A stretch of DNA of 64,000 nucleotides from Polytrichum commune (GCA_950295325.1 OX485804.1:44764001-44828000); one strand, 5' to 3'. Shown: positions 33,401-44,880, counted from the stretch's first letter. Notes: generated by a model not told the origin, from the letters alone. Program-made: numbers and translations.

Positions 33401-36400
33401 GAGGAACCTATATGATCGGTTAATGACCGTGAGAACTTTCATTTCAACAATGATTAAGATATTCGTACGAAGTCCAAAACTCACAAGACAAGTGTATATA
33501 TGCATGATTGGGATTTGCCACACTAGATATACCAGTTGTCGAGGGTGTTACTAATTCAAATCACACGCACAATCTAACCAAATCGCAAAGTTACCGAGGG
33601 CTAAAGTTGTTACTGAGTGACATTACATTCATGACTACAGTAAATTCCATGTTCATTTACTATAGATTTCAAGAAAATTAGTGCATGATTGTGATTAGTG
33701 CGCGCCACATGCTTGTCAATGAATAGTGCCAAGTATCGATACATTTAGTGATTAGTGCCACGTGCCAATATTTCAGTGAATAGTGCCAAGTGCCGGTACT
33801 TTCATGCAAAATGTCGATACTTTCATGCCAAGTGCCGGTACTTTAAGTGAATAATGCCAAGTGCCAAGATGAACAATGCTTCCAGCAGTGATCGTGGAGA
33901 TTTTTTGGTATAATCGGTTGAGATCCTAGAGCTTGCAAGTCCAACCGGTTACATGTTGACATCCTTTGTTTTTCCTTTATCAAATTGGGATATATTCTAT
34001 AAATTCCTCTAAAATGATCAGTAATTTTCCTGCAATCTTGAACTTCAACCAGTTATTTCTCAAACTCAATCAATTCATCAGTAACCAACTACCGGTTCTC
34101 CCCGATCATAGCTTCCTAGTCTTAGATCTAAGATCTTTCATTGGCACTAATTCATAGTACAAAGAAGTTTAGTGTCACATTCAATCATTTCCCACACCCA
34201 CTAATTGGTATATATTAGTGTAGTCATCTCCATGTATATTTTGTGTGTTTGTAATGTAGAATTAGAAAACCCTAATAGAGCCATCAAAACGTTGTTGCGT
34301 TTGCCTTTTAAAAGATAGGGAAAAACCTCAAGGCTCGGCTTGAAATCAATTGCAATTCATTTATAGATTTTGACCCTTACATATATACATGATGAGGGGT
34401 AGAGAATTTCCTAGTTCTAATTTCCAAAGCTTTTGCCAATGTGTCACCCAAAAAAGGAGAGAAAATGAAAGGCATTGTCAGAGGATCACATCTCAATGAT
34501 TGACTACCAAAATCACAACAGGCTCTCCCACCATTGAAATGTATGAGATCTGACGGTCAGAATCACAAATACGGCCATCTTTTGATGTTGATGGTTTTAT
34601 GGTTCATATTACAATCACTATAGACTGGTAGAGTTGAACCACCTATTCCCGACCAAGACCCATTGGGAATCTATAGAGTACTGGAGTTTCGATCATAATA
34701 GTGCCATGACACATGTGCATGCTTTTCAATGCTAAAATGAGGAGGAATTTGTCTCAAAATGAGCGGTTGTGGCTGACCCTAGACACTGGTAATGTGTTCG
34801 AGCCAACTTTTAGCTTCCAAAGACTGCAGTAACTTCAACTTAAGGAATGAAATTACTCGATAATTTATAGTCATCCTTATTCCTATCTTCCAACATGGGA
34901 GAAATACGCACCTCCTTATACTTCTCCAAATTGAGCGCAAAATCTTATAAGTGATCGGTCATGGGCGCCTCTACTAAGAATGTTGCCAACAAAAATAGAG
35001 TTATTCATAGAGTCCCTTAGAGAGGATGAAACAATGGGTTTGATCCTTCTTTGGGGATTTATTTTATTTTTATCAAGAGTTCTTTAGCTCTTTGTGTATT
35101 AGAGTCTATTTTGAAAGTTGGGTGAAATTTTTGGGACTTCCTCTTTCTATATCTCAAACTTAGAGAGAATATAGAATCAGAAATAGGGTATGTGCATGGG
35201 ACCCATGGTCCTGAATCCCGGATTGGCCTATGCAAGGCTAGTTTGGCCCACCCCAACCTAGTTTAGGACAAGCTAGAGAATAAACTTTTAATAGCATGGC
35301 ACCATTTTTGCGTATGGTCATTTAAGTACTAAGAAAACTTAGGTGGCGTTGTGTTGATTATCATAAACTCAAAGTTTGGGACTAAAACCATGTTTTCATA
35401 TGCTTTACTTTTACGGATAGCTCTAATATGATGTCAAAGACTCTAAACTTGCTAAGTGTTTCTCACTTCACAAGGTATAATAGGACATATATTTATATGC
35501 TCATATAAACACTCCCTCATAGGTCGTATAGAATTTTGAATGTTACGTTTGAGATATTCTTTTGCCATAGAATAAATGTTGTTGTCACATCTTATAGAAG
35601 TGTGTCATCCATACTTCAATCTTGGTTTATGGTCACTACTAACGTTGGCCTAGTGTATAGGTAAAATGGATGTTTTGAATGACCAATGACAATAACGGTA
35701 TTAAAGAACCTACCCATGGGCACCAAAAATGTAGTACCAGTAAATATTGGTGGAAATTTCATCGTGGCCAAATATTTGGATACTTGAGTTATTATTTGGG
35801 TCAATCTATTGCATACCATGTTGATACTAAGATGATGCTACCTACATATGAAAATTGATTGCCATAGCCACCATGTTTGCATTAGACCCACCTTTTTTCA
35901 TGGGCTTAACCCAATATTTAGTAGACTTCATGTAGGACCTACATGGCACTTTACATTACATTACATCTCTGGTCCCTGATGCCTTGAGGGTGTAATGTAA
36001 AGTGAATTTGGATTGTCACTGGCTTCCCGTTCCCTCGCATTATTTGTATACCACGGATCAATGGCCTTCAAGCTCTAGTGTAAAGTGGCCTTTAGTGTGG
36101 ACCTTGCTAAATATAAAGCAAACTAAACACGTTTTGATTAACACAAACTACCCTAATAATAAAGTCAACATTGTTATGCTTACATGGAAGCCATGTAGCA
36201 AACTATGTTGCTTGTGTTTTTGGTTTACATATCACTATCATACATGCTTCACTCTAATTACAAGGCATTTGGAATATGGCATGGTCCATTCTATTATTGT
36301 CCATGTTATTTCAAAATCCTAGCTAGTTGAATTCGCTTTTTTTTCTTCTTCAAATCTATACTTATGCAAGACAACAATGAAGGGCAAATTTTCCAATTAC

Positions 36401-36948
36401 TATTGTAGGCTTGCACCGCTCCATAAGGAAGTTGATAGACGTTTGAGGAGCATTTTTGACAAGCTTTTGACCAAGAACCAAAGCACACAAGACCCGCACA
36501 TGGAGTGAATAGTCCAATGTCAATAGGATTTTAATGTTAATGTGATCATCTATTAATTTTTCCTCCCAATGTTTGAGTCATGTTCAAAGTTATAGTTTCA
36601 TGTGAATATTTTGAAACCTTGTTCCAAAGAAGTTTTGACAATTCCATCTATGTCATAGGGTAGACATGTCTTATTCAAACACATGCTTTTGGGTAGAAAA
36701 TAGTTAAATATCCTTCCAAAATGCATATTTATATTTTTCTTTGAAGGACAAATATGACAACTTACCGATTGGGAAAACCCAAAAGGTCAATGCGACACCT
36801 ATTCAACATTAATGACTTTAGACACACCCATGAGATCGTTATTAAGCACTTAAAAAGATCACATGTATGCTATGTTCCAATTTGTTGTAACTTGAAATTT
36901 GATCACTTTTTTATCATCCTTATGACATTGGATTCATACTCGTCCGAG
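30435..36948. other. Intergenic, repeats only
   Basis: No supportable gene. G runs lie at 30585-30598 and 31683-31696. Short degenerate repeats lie at about 33724-33860. A diverged relative of the 499-bp MITE 3' half seems present at about 35965-36095 (GGTCCCTGATGCC ... AGTGTAAAGTGGCCTTTAG). A repeat at about 33070-33145 (GAGCTCGAGGCTATGATCAA) recurs near 60530-60600. Confidence 0.5.
33724..33860 (+). repeat. Degenerate short tandem repeats (AGTGCCAAGTGCCGGTACTT)
   Basis: The phrase GTGCCAAGTGCCGGTACTTT or close variants recurs about five times, with irregular spacing of roughly 25-40 bp. No protein or hairpin RNA function is evident. Confidence 0.6.
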
Positions 36949-37200
36949 ATGACCCTAAATTATTGGCTGGTAGTGGAGAGGTACCCATTTCCGAATGGAG
37001 TGGTTGGTGGTTCGATTCCCACTATGAAGTCTTCTCTCTACTTCACATAAAATACTAGGTAGGTAGGTAGGAAGCCAAGAGCCCACCCACCGCAAGGTAG
37101 GCAATAAACCCCACCCTGCATTAAGAGGATTCTTGAGCAAGGTAGAGCCAACAAGCTCAAATTCACGTCAGATTGCCTAACGTTGGTTGTTTATTTATTT
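36949..37200 (+). mobile_element. tRNA-derived SINE, copy 1
   Basis: A 5' tRNA-like head contains an A-box-like TGGTAGTGGAGAGG and a B box GGTTCGATTCCC (about 37010-37021), the internal RNA polymerase III promoter. A body of about 180 bp follows, ending in (TTTA)n. A second copy at 57251-57510 aligns over the whole length from ATGACCCTAAA to the TTTA tail. Target duplications were not resolved. Confidence 0.75.
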
Positions 37201-37823
37201 TGATTCATACAAGGTTTCGTGATCAATTGAATTATTTCTTAAAATCATTGCATGTTACAAGAGACTAAATCTACTTGAAGAATTTGGAATAGGCTCATCT
37301 ACCTTATATATAACATCTCTATTGCAAATGTGACAATCCTCAACAACACCCAACACAATCATGTGAATTTGGCACATGGTTATCTTGTCGATAGCTCAAT
37401 TTCTTACCTTGTAGCAACTCGAAAGATGAAATTCTCGCATTTGCATGCCTTGTACAACTACGGTGATAGTTGTACACCGTTTAGGGTGTTTACTGTCATG
37501 GACAAAAGAAGAAGAACTCCGGTCTCCGGAGGAGGCCGGAGTGAATAGAGTGTCTGCTCGTAGAACATCCTAGGCCACGCCCTAGGGCGATGGGGTTAGA
37601 TGTAAAATTACTTCACCCTTTGCAGGGAGTACACACTATATTTAAAAACTAATGATCATTACCGGTAACCGGTAACATGTAATCGTCTTTAGCCAGAAGA
37701 TGTCTAGTAGTCATGGCATTGTTTTAGGGGTAAGGCAGGGCGAGTTGTAATTTTATTTGTTTGTTTATGTTAAGTCTTGGAGGTCTATGATGGGTTGTTG
37801 GTTCTCTAGTCTACGTTTATGGA

Positions 37824-38251
37824 CTAGTATTGAGTGTGCATATTGGTGGCAATTATGTTAACTTTTTTAAATGTACTTTTAATTTTCATGATTGAAAGTT
37901 TAAGTATTTTTTCTATTTTATTCATTGATGGGGTGTGTGTTGTGGCCCTTGCACCTGCAAGCAATACCATGAATGGGGCTACATTCCACCCTCTTGTTAT
38001 GATGTTGTTGATGAGCGGTTGATATTTTGTGGTTTTCCTTTCAAGGGTTTTTGTGGCAAATCTATCATTACAATATGTAAATTCTATAAATTGTATGGTG
38101 AGTTTTGGTGCAAGGGTTTCTGGTGGGGGGTAATTGTACGGGTGGCCAATGACGCATAGTATGTCAAGTTTAAGTCTGGTGAAACAATGACATCTTTGGG
38201 CACCACATGTGCATGGCAATAGCCATGTTGGTACTATGTTTTCTTGAGGTA
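37824..38251 (-). pseudogene. LINE ORF, C-terminal part (split by the LTR retrotransposon)
   Basis: The minus strand carries the end of a non-LTR retrotransposon protein. It includes CTCGAQRCHCFTRLK, IQFIEFTYCNDRFATKTLE and KYQPLINNIITRGWNVAPF, and stops at 37824. The reading frame continues without interruption from the LINE part at 48946-49770 once the intervening retrotransposon and one target copy are ignored. I therefore treat both as one LINE interrupted by insertion. About 120 bp of probable LINE 3' UTR follows toward 37700. Confidence 0.75.
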
Positions 38252-38681
38252 TGTCACGTGAGGTGACATCGGGGGCTAAGTTACGTCAATTTAGGAGTAA
38301 ATGGACTCCATTAGGAGTCCATGTGTGTTGGGATGAGTAACGGACTCCATTGGGAGTCCTAGTTAGTTGTTCATCCACTCCATGGATGAACTCCACATAG
38401 GATTGGGGTTGTATGGAGAGGAAGGCCTCTTGACTTGCCATTGTTGTCAAGTCAAGTCTTGTGAGTGTGTTTTGAGAGAGAGAGAGCTTGTTGTTGCTTT
38501 CTCATGGCTATGGTGTAGTAGATTATGAGTAAAGCCTTTGCATTCTTTCTCCACCATTTGCACTCTTGGATTCTCCCTTCGTTGAGTGAGAGATAGCTTG
38601 ACTCTTGTGTGAATTTTAGAGTTTCTTAAGCTTTGTAAGGAGACATTTTAGTTTCTTAAGCTTGGAGAGAGAAACCCTCAT
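38252..38681 (+). repeat. 5' LTR of the Ty3/gypsy element (aligned part)
   Basis: Matches 48419-48852 at about 98% by eye. It begins with the palindrome TGTCACGTGAGGTGACA, which contains a G-box core CACGTG. It also holds short palindromes GGACTCCATTAGGAGTCC (about 38307), GGACTCCATTGGGAGTCC (about 38342) and TTCATCCACTCCATGGATGAA (about 38370). The match to the 3' copy stops at CCCTCAT, after which the two ends differ, so the true LTR end on this side is not certain. Confidence 0.85.
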
Positions 38682-39786
38682 ACTTGACAACAATTGTGAC
38701 TCAAATTTTTCATTTTTGGTTGTAATTCTGAGCTAGAATGGCCCAATTATGAGAGCAAATGAGTGATACAAGTGTTTGAAAGCTTAGTTTGTCATTTCTT
38801 GCAACCCTCAAGAAGATTTTGAGAGAAATCTTCCCATTTTTCTTTTGTTGTCTCTTTGTGTTTTCTTCAATTGTTGATGCTTGAATCTTGAGATTCCATT
38901 TGGTCTCAAGATTCTCAAGTCATATTTTTCTTGCTTGAAAATTGTGGAAGCAAAGTTTAATTTTTTTAAACACAAACACAAATCAAATTCAAAATCCGAT
39001 TTAGTTTTAATTTTTTTTTTGAGCTCCGGACGGATCCGGAGCTCACCGGACCCTCCTGGAGCTCCTGGAGCTCCGGTTCTGGACACTGCGGCAAAAACCC
39101 GGGCCGGGGCGGGCGTGCGCAGGCCGGGCCCAGGCGGGCGGGCGTCGGGCGGGCCCCACGGGCGGGCGGATGCCAGCCAAGCCTGGCTGGCTAAGGCTAA
39201 GGTAAGTTTTTGTTTGTTTTTGTTTTATTTACAAACAAAAATAAAAAAATAAAAACACTTATTTTTACTTTTTTACTTTTTATTTTCACATTTTTACTTT
39301 CCCCTTTCAAACTTGGCATTTGACTCTCACAACTTTGAGGTTCAAATTTGGGGGCATACTAGCTCCGATTGGAGTGAAATTTGAGCCTATCTTGTGTGAA
39401 ATTTGCCAAGGAATCCAATGGTGTAATTGAATTGTTGATTGGAATTCAAAATCATTGCTGAAATTATTAATTTCAACGCTGATTTTTGTTTTTGGGAGCA
39501 AATTAACTCCGAACGGAGTGAAATTTGAGCCTAATTTGTGTGAAATCTTCCTAGGAGTCCATTGGTGCACTTAGTTTGTTGATTGGAGTCCATAATTACC
39601 TTGGAAATGAGCATTTTCAACGCTGATTTTTAATTTTAATTACCAATCTCAAACTTTTGCACAATTTTGGAATTCTGGGGGCATAAACACTTGGCATTTG
39701 GCAAGGGATTGCCATTTAGATAGCCCGCAATAGGTGCAGGTTGCCATTACCTTGTAGATAGTTGCAGGTACTCAAGTGATTATTTT
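38682..39786 (+). other. Untranslated leader of the Ty3/gypsy element
   Basis: The first part is A/T-rich. A very G/C-rich block lies at about 39020-39190 (GAGCTCC palindromes, then GGGCGGGCGG runs). Two imperfect tandem copies of about 145 bp start near 39351 and 39495, sharing CGGAGTGAAATTTGAGCCTA. The element's first ATG follows at 39787. Packaging or translation-control roles are possible but not shown. Confidence 0.6.
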
Positions 39787-42774
39787 ATGGTGCAAACTAG
39801 GAGCCGATATTATCGATCTCCATCACCAGATTACTTGGAGGACGTGCATACCACAAATCTTGAGCCAGAGGTAGATACCAACGAGGCTTTTGAGCCTATT
39901 TCGGTGTTGGACACTACTAGTAGGCTTCGGATTTGGAGTGTCGGCACGTTCGACGAAATGGAGGACAATCGCCACAATTCACTGCGTGATCGGTTTTCAG
40001 GTCGAGCTAGGGGCATTTCCTTGCCCGATTGGAAACTCCGGTTTCGTACCTGGATTAAGGAGAAACGCCAAAGGTCTTCCAATTTCAATGATTGGTATGC
40101 CTTTGAACTTCTGCCTCAACATTTGGAGTATGAGGCACTCCAAACTTATGAACGCTGGACAGAGGGTCATCAACGACAACTTCGGGAGGTGGAGCAGTAT
40201 TGGGAGGCTCGGGTTGAGCTTATTTCAGCCCTTAAGGATGGGGCGGTTGCTACCTTAGCTCCACCCACCTTAAAGGAGGAGGAATCGCCGGCGGAGTCTA
40301 AGGACACGGAACTGGCACTTGGGCCAATGGTGGCTAGCAGTAGCACGGCAACCCTTTCACGGGTGGCACGTGCTACACAGGCAGCATTGACGGCTGTTGG
40401 TCCACCACCTCCGTTTAATCCCCTTACTGAATTTGTCGCACATTTGGAAGTGGAGTATGGTGGGTTTCGGCGAGACCAGATGCAGCGCATCCAGGATTTC
40501 CGCCGAGAGAAGGATGATACTCCACGGACCATGTATACGCGACTCGCGCGATTTGCTGTGGAATCGGGAGGTGTTTTTGCTGAGAGTCAGCTTGTTAAAA
40601 TATTTTTGTCTAAGATTGACAAGCGGCTACTTGAGTTGGCATCACCTTGGATTATCCTCGACTACGAGGGCCGAGCTACGCTTGCACAAGCGTTTGCCGT
40701 GGTTGAGAGATGTGATCGGGCTCTTTGCCAACATGATGCCACGGATATGGTATCTTGGATGACAAAGAGTCCGAAACCAAGAAGAATTGTCACAGCTACT
40801 AGTAGTTTAGCTGAGACTCAACCCGTCAAGGAGCAAAAGATTTTCCATTGTTGGGGTTGTGGAGAAGCTGGTCATTCGAAGAATGATCCCAATTGTCCTA
40901 AGAAGAAGAAAACTCAGCCTTTGGGAAAATTAAAACAACAGATGGAGCCAGTAAAGGCAGAGGACAATTCTAAGAAGAGACAATTGAAATGTAACCATTG
41001 TGGTAGCACTAATCACGATGTGGATCATTGTTTCCAACTTCATCCTGAGATGCGGCCTGCCAGTTATGTCACTGGAAAGTCTCTAAGGGAACAAAGTCTT
41101 GAGGCTAAGGTGGCAGAGCTTGAGCAAAAGCTCAAATCCTCTGCATCTTTTGTTCAAATTTCTGAGCCGCATGTGGGTGGTGGCACCTCAGGTTCGGACA
41201 TGTATATGTTTGGAGCAGCTGGAGAGGTGGTGGCGGCGGCTTCTACTCGCTCACAAACATTGGCAGATGCGGTGGCTTTCACGAGTGGTGGTAGCAACGA
41301 GGTGCTACATCCTCGCCATGCTGGACCAGCTGATCACATTGGTCAAGCACGTTTACCTCTTTCATTTGGATTGGTAGACACCACTGTTGTTGGGGCTAAA
41401 AACCTTGTACCTTTGAGAGATGGGGATTCCATCTCGAAGGATGTTACGCAGGCATTGGCATATAAAATTCTCCATATGCCAATTTTCTCGGGTTCGGAAT
41501 TTATGGCTTCGGATTTCAAGCCTGCTGCAGTTTTTCATTTAACTGGGAGAATGTTAGAAGGTAAGGCGGATTTGCCATCCCTTCAAGTATCCCAAGCTGT
41601 GGTTGACGTACCTGTGGCTGAGGAGGTGGAGGACTTAGCAAGTTTGCGAGCGAGTCTTGCGGATGCGGCGATCATTGCTTTTGGTAAGCAAACTGATATT
41701 CCTCCAGTATCAATTTCAGCAGTGGATACGTCATTTTCGAATTATGCGTCGGGAGCGGCATATCTTGCAGACATTTCTGCAAGGCCTGCTCGCGAACGGC
41801 ATAATTTGCAACCTGGAGTTGTACGGCTGATGAACGACAAATCTTTGTTTGTCGTTTCACGCACGGATATGCCCACTATCCGTGCTACACCACTGAGAGT
41901 TATGATGGATTCCGGTGCTCAACCGGTTATGATTGGCAAAGGACTTGCTGACAGTCTTGGATTGACGCTAGCAAGCTTGGATCCTTGTCCATTTACTATT
42001 GTGACTTCAGTAGGGGGCACTGAACGTGCAACAGGTTACACCAAGGCACCTCTACGTTTGATTTTTCATGTGGGGGCAGGGCCTACTTACACTCATTTGT
42101 CAATGAAGTGTGTTGTTACTAATGCTACCAACTATGATATATTTGTTAGTCAGCAAGCTCTTTACCCACTTGGCTTTGGTTTGGATAATTGGACGGAAGA
42201 GGCATGGATTAGACCGGGATGGTCCACTGGAGATGGCAGGAAGGTATTTATTCCCGTCACATTTGCAGCCACTGCTATGACTATGGTTGTGGAGGCAATG
42301 TTTGGTTGCAGCGGTTCAATTGCAGATTTGCCTTGTGCTCCAGTTTTATTGGAGGAAACAATGGATTACACTTGTAATGCGGCAGAACAACAATTTTTAC
42401 CATCTTTTCAAATTCCTGCTCGACATTTCAAGGATCCACCTCCACCATGGCGAACTCCTAAGGAGTTATCCGACCATTGTCAACACATTGTAGCGGATTT
42501 GGAGCTTGGAGAGGCACCTCCAACTTCATCCTCATTTTCTTTTGCTCAACCCATTCGTTGGCAACCATCACCTGAAGGTATTGTCCTTGTGGAGATCTTT
42601 GGAGGCATTGGCACAGGTTTGGCGGCAGTGTTGGAAGCTGGAATTACAGTTTGGCGATATATTCATGTGGACAATGGGTATACAGCCAACAGAGCCGTCC
42701 GACACCACATCCAACAATTGTTGTTGATATACCCCGCACAATTGTCAGCCTCTGCCATTCATGGATCACTATAA
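39787..42774 (+). pseudogene. Gag-protease and N-terminal part of a C5 DNA methyltransferase (interrupted ORF)
   Basis: An open frame of 995 codons. A Gag capsid-like region spans about 70-330 (for example LVKIFLSKIDKRLLELASPW). Two CCHC knuckles follow: Cys355-x2-Cys358-x4-His363 and Cys402-x2-Cys-x4-His410-x4-Cys415. The retropepsin active site is MMDSGAQPV (Asp708-Ser-Gly). From about 930 a methyltransferase begins, with motif I IVLVEIFGGIGTGLAA (Phe938-Gly-Gly-Ile-Gly, the S-adenosylmethionine loop). The last residues before the stop (GSL) come from the CACTA element inserted at 42767. The frame continues at 43757 on the far side of the insertion, so one Gag-Pro-MTase ORF ending at 44874 is the likely ancestral form. 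Confidence 0.9.
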
Positions 42775-43753
42775 GAAATCGCAGTCCGAATCAACATAAA
42801 ATCAACTAATTTCTGTTGATTTCAACAGATTTGGGAAAAACAATGTTGAAATGGATCCATTATGCGACACAAATCAACAGAGGGAACATTTATCTGTTGA
42901 TTTCAACAGAGGAAGATCATTTATCTGTTGATTTCAGCAGAGGAATTTTAATTATTGTTTTTTAATTTTTAAATAACACTAATTATGTTGAAGTAATCAA
43001 TTACTATGATTCCTATAATTTACAATAATTAAATAGTTTGATTAATTTGTAATATTTAATTATTTTAATTACTTAAATTTACAATTATAGTAAATTGTGA
43101 ATGATTGTAATTTTGTTCTATTTATAGTAGCTTTAATTACTAATTAGCAATTACTCTAATTATTGTACTTGCTCATTAAAGTAATTACAATAATTACTAA
43201 TTACAGAAAATACTAATTAAAGTAATTACAGATATTAATAATTAAAATATTTACAGGAATGACTAATTATAGTAATAAAACAATTACAGTAATTACAGTA
43301 ATTAATAATTTCTGTAATTATATAATTATGTAATTATGTAATCTATGTAATTATAAATTTTACGGCCTCTTTATACAAATGTCTTACATACTCATTCCAC
43401 ATCATGTGATGAGTGGTGGCTTGGTGGCTAAGGCCTCCTCGTGATAGCCAAGAGGTTCAAGGATCGATACCCTTGGACTTCACCCTTGGGCCTAGCCTAG
43501 GTTAGGTATGTGGCTAAGTTCATTTCTAGGCTAGGCAAGGTGGTTCTTGGTAGTTTTTGTGTAGGCCTGGGATGTGAGGAGCGGAATTACTAATTTACTT
43601 TTTTTTTACTAGTATAACTTGGACATTTAACGAATGCCTAAATCAAGAGATATGTGTTAAAATTGTTCCGAATCAAGAGTTCCAAATCAACAGGTAGAAT
43701 CAACAGAATTCTGTTGGAACTCTGTTAGAACGGAACCGTTTTTTCTTGTAGTG
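42767..43753. mobile_element. Non-autonomous CACTA (EnSpm/CMC) element inside the methyltransferase
   Basis: The left end CACTATAAGAAA and the complement of the right end (CACTACAAGAAA) match. Both sides carry the 3-bp duplication GAT (42764-42766 and 43754-43756). These are hallmarks of CACTA transposons. Subterminal copies of TCTGTTGATTTCAACAGA and its half-sites cluster at both ends, as expected for transposase-binding repeats. The interior is A/T-rich (AATTAC repeats, about 42950-43370) and encodes no transposase. A SINE-like segment lies at about 43405-43600. Confidence 0.92.
43405..43600 (+). mobile_element. SINE-like insertion within the CACTA element
   Basis: Contains TGGCTTGGTGGCTAAGG (A-box-like) and GGTTCAAGGATCGATACCC (B-box-like, near 43451-43470) about 30 bp apart, arranged like a tRNA-derived SINE head. 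A T-rich stretch follows near 43597. Unlike the other SINE pair in this window, no second copy is present, so the call rests on promoter boxes only. Confidence 0.4.
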
Positions 43754-43756
43754 GAT

Positions 43757-44874
43757 GTTGTGGTCAACTTCCTCAAGATGTCACTATGATTAGTGATGAG
43801 GATTTGAGAAGGTTGGGCCACGTGGATTTGATTATTGCAGGATGGCCTTGTCAAGGCCATTCACGGGCAGGAACTGGCCAGGGATTACATGATCCTAGGT
43901 CTAGTTTGTTTGCGGATTTGATGCGATTGACGCAATGGTGGTTTACCCACCAATCAACTCCGCGAGGATATATTTTCGAAAATGTACCATTATTGGATGA
44001 TACCCGACACAAAGTGGTGAAGGATGGTGAGTACATTAACCAAATTCTGGGTGCTCCACCATTTCTGGATGCTGCATCTTTGGGATCCTTTGCTCATCGG
44101 CCTCGTTGGTTTTGGACCAACTTAGTATCACCTCGGGTGCTTTCAGCGGCGAGTGCCCGTATTCCCTGCCTTATGGATCGCAAGGTGGATGATATTTTAG
44201 ATGATCATCGTGTTTCCTTGGCAGTTACCAAGGATGACACCTTGCCATTTGCATTAATTAACAAGGTGGGCATTCCGAGAGGTGCACTACCTAATTTTGT
44301 GACATATTCACAGTCTTTTGCATTTCGATCTCGTGGACCTGGCATGGTTTGGAATTCAAAATCCCAAACTTATGAGGAGCCTACGGCAGATGAGCGGGAA
44401 CGCGCCATGGGTTTTCTTACAGGTACCACGGCTGCTCACGGGCTTCAGGAAGGTCAGAGACGTTTCCTATTGGGGCAAGCTATGGATCTTAATAGCATTG
44501 TGTGGATAATTGGAATTTGTCTTGCTGCTCAACAACGTATGGATGACCAAGTACTTACTCTGAGGGCAGAGAACAATGGTCAGGGGGCAATGGAGCCGCA
44601 ATCCAAGGATCACATTAAGGTCAATGACACCGAGGGATTATTTCCTTTGAAACTTCATGTTGCGGAAGAGCTTCGAGCCCAACGTGTTTTTTCGGCTTTG
44701 GCCCAAGAGTTTGGGAAGTTGGAGGCCCATAAAATATTTCCACTTCTATTTCTTGGTGATACTTCATATGTGGGTAGCTATTTAGCTACACAAACTGATT
44801 GTAATGGAGAGGATACACATTTGGATTCAAGTGCAGATGATTGGGGTAAAGGTGTTGCCCTCTCCACGGACTAG
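43757..44874 (+). pseudogene. C-terminal part of the C5 DNA methyltransferase
   Basis: In frame with the upstream ORF; the first in-frame ATG is at 43786. Numbering from that Met, motif IV is AGWPCQGHSRAGTGQG with catalytic Cys22. Motif VI is YIFENVP with Glu65. RPRWFWTN is the motif VIII-like segment. ERERAMGFLTGTT and LLGQAMDLNSIVWIIG correspond to motifs IX-X. The linear I-to-X order is that of DNMT3/bacterial enzymes, not the rearranged plant DRM order. All catalytic motifs remain, so only the CACTA insertion disables this domain. About 110 further residues without recognised domain precede the UAG at 44872. Confidence 0.9.
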
Positions 44875-44880
44875 CAATCA
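44872..44880 (+). promoter_or_regulatory. Leaky stop codon context UAG-CAA-UCA between MTase and pol
   Basis: TAG CAA TCA matches the UAG-CAR-YYA readthrough consensus known from tobamoviruses and some plant retroelements. The frame is open on both sides: the upstream ORF ends here and the pol frame runs on in the same phase to the next break near 45640. Programmed readthrough is therefore a plausible way to make the pol fusion. Confidence 0.7.

Noticed and set aside
33724-33860. CRISPR-like array
   Set aside because: Units are degenerate and irregularly spaced, and the genome is eukaryotic.
36959-37025. A tRNA gene at the SINE head
   Set aside because: A and B boxes are present, but a full cloverleaf with paired acceptor stem was not evident, and the body continues as a repeat shared with 57251-57510.
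38808-39252. Open frames in the retrotransposon leader
   Set aside because: Composition is driven by the G/C-rich block. There is no Gag-like motif, and Gag clearly starts at 39787.
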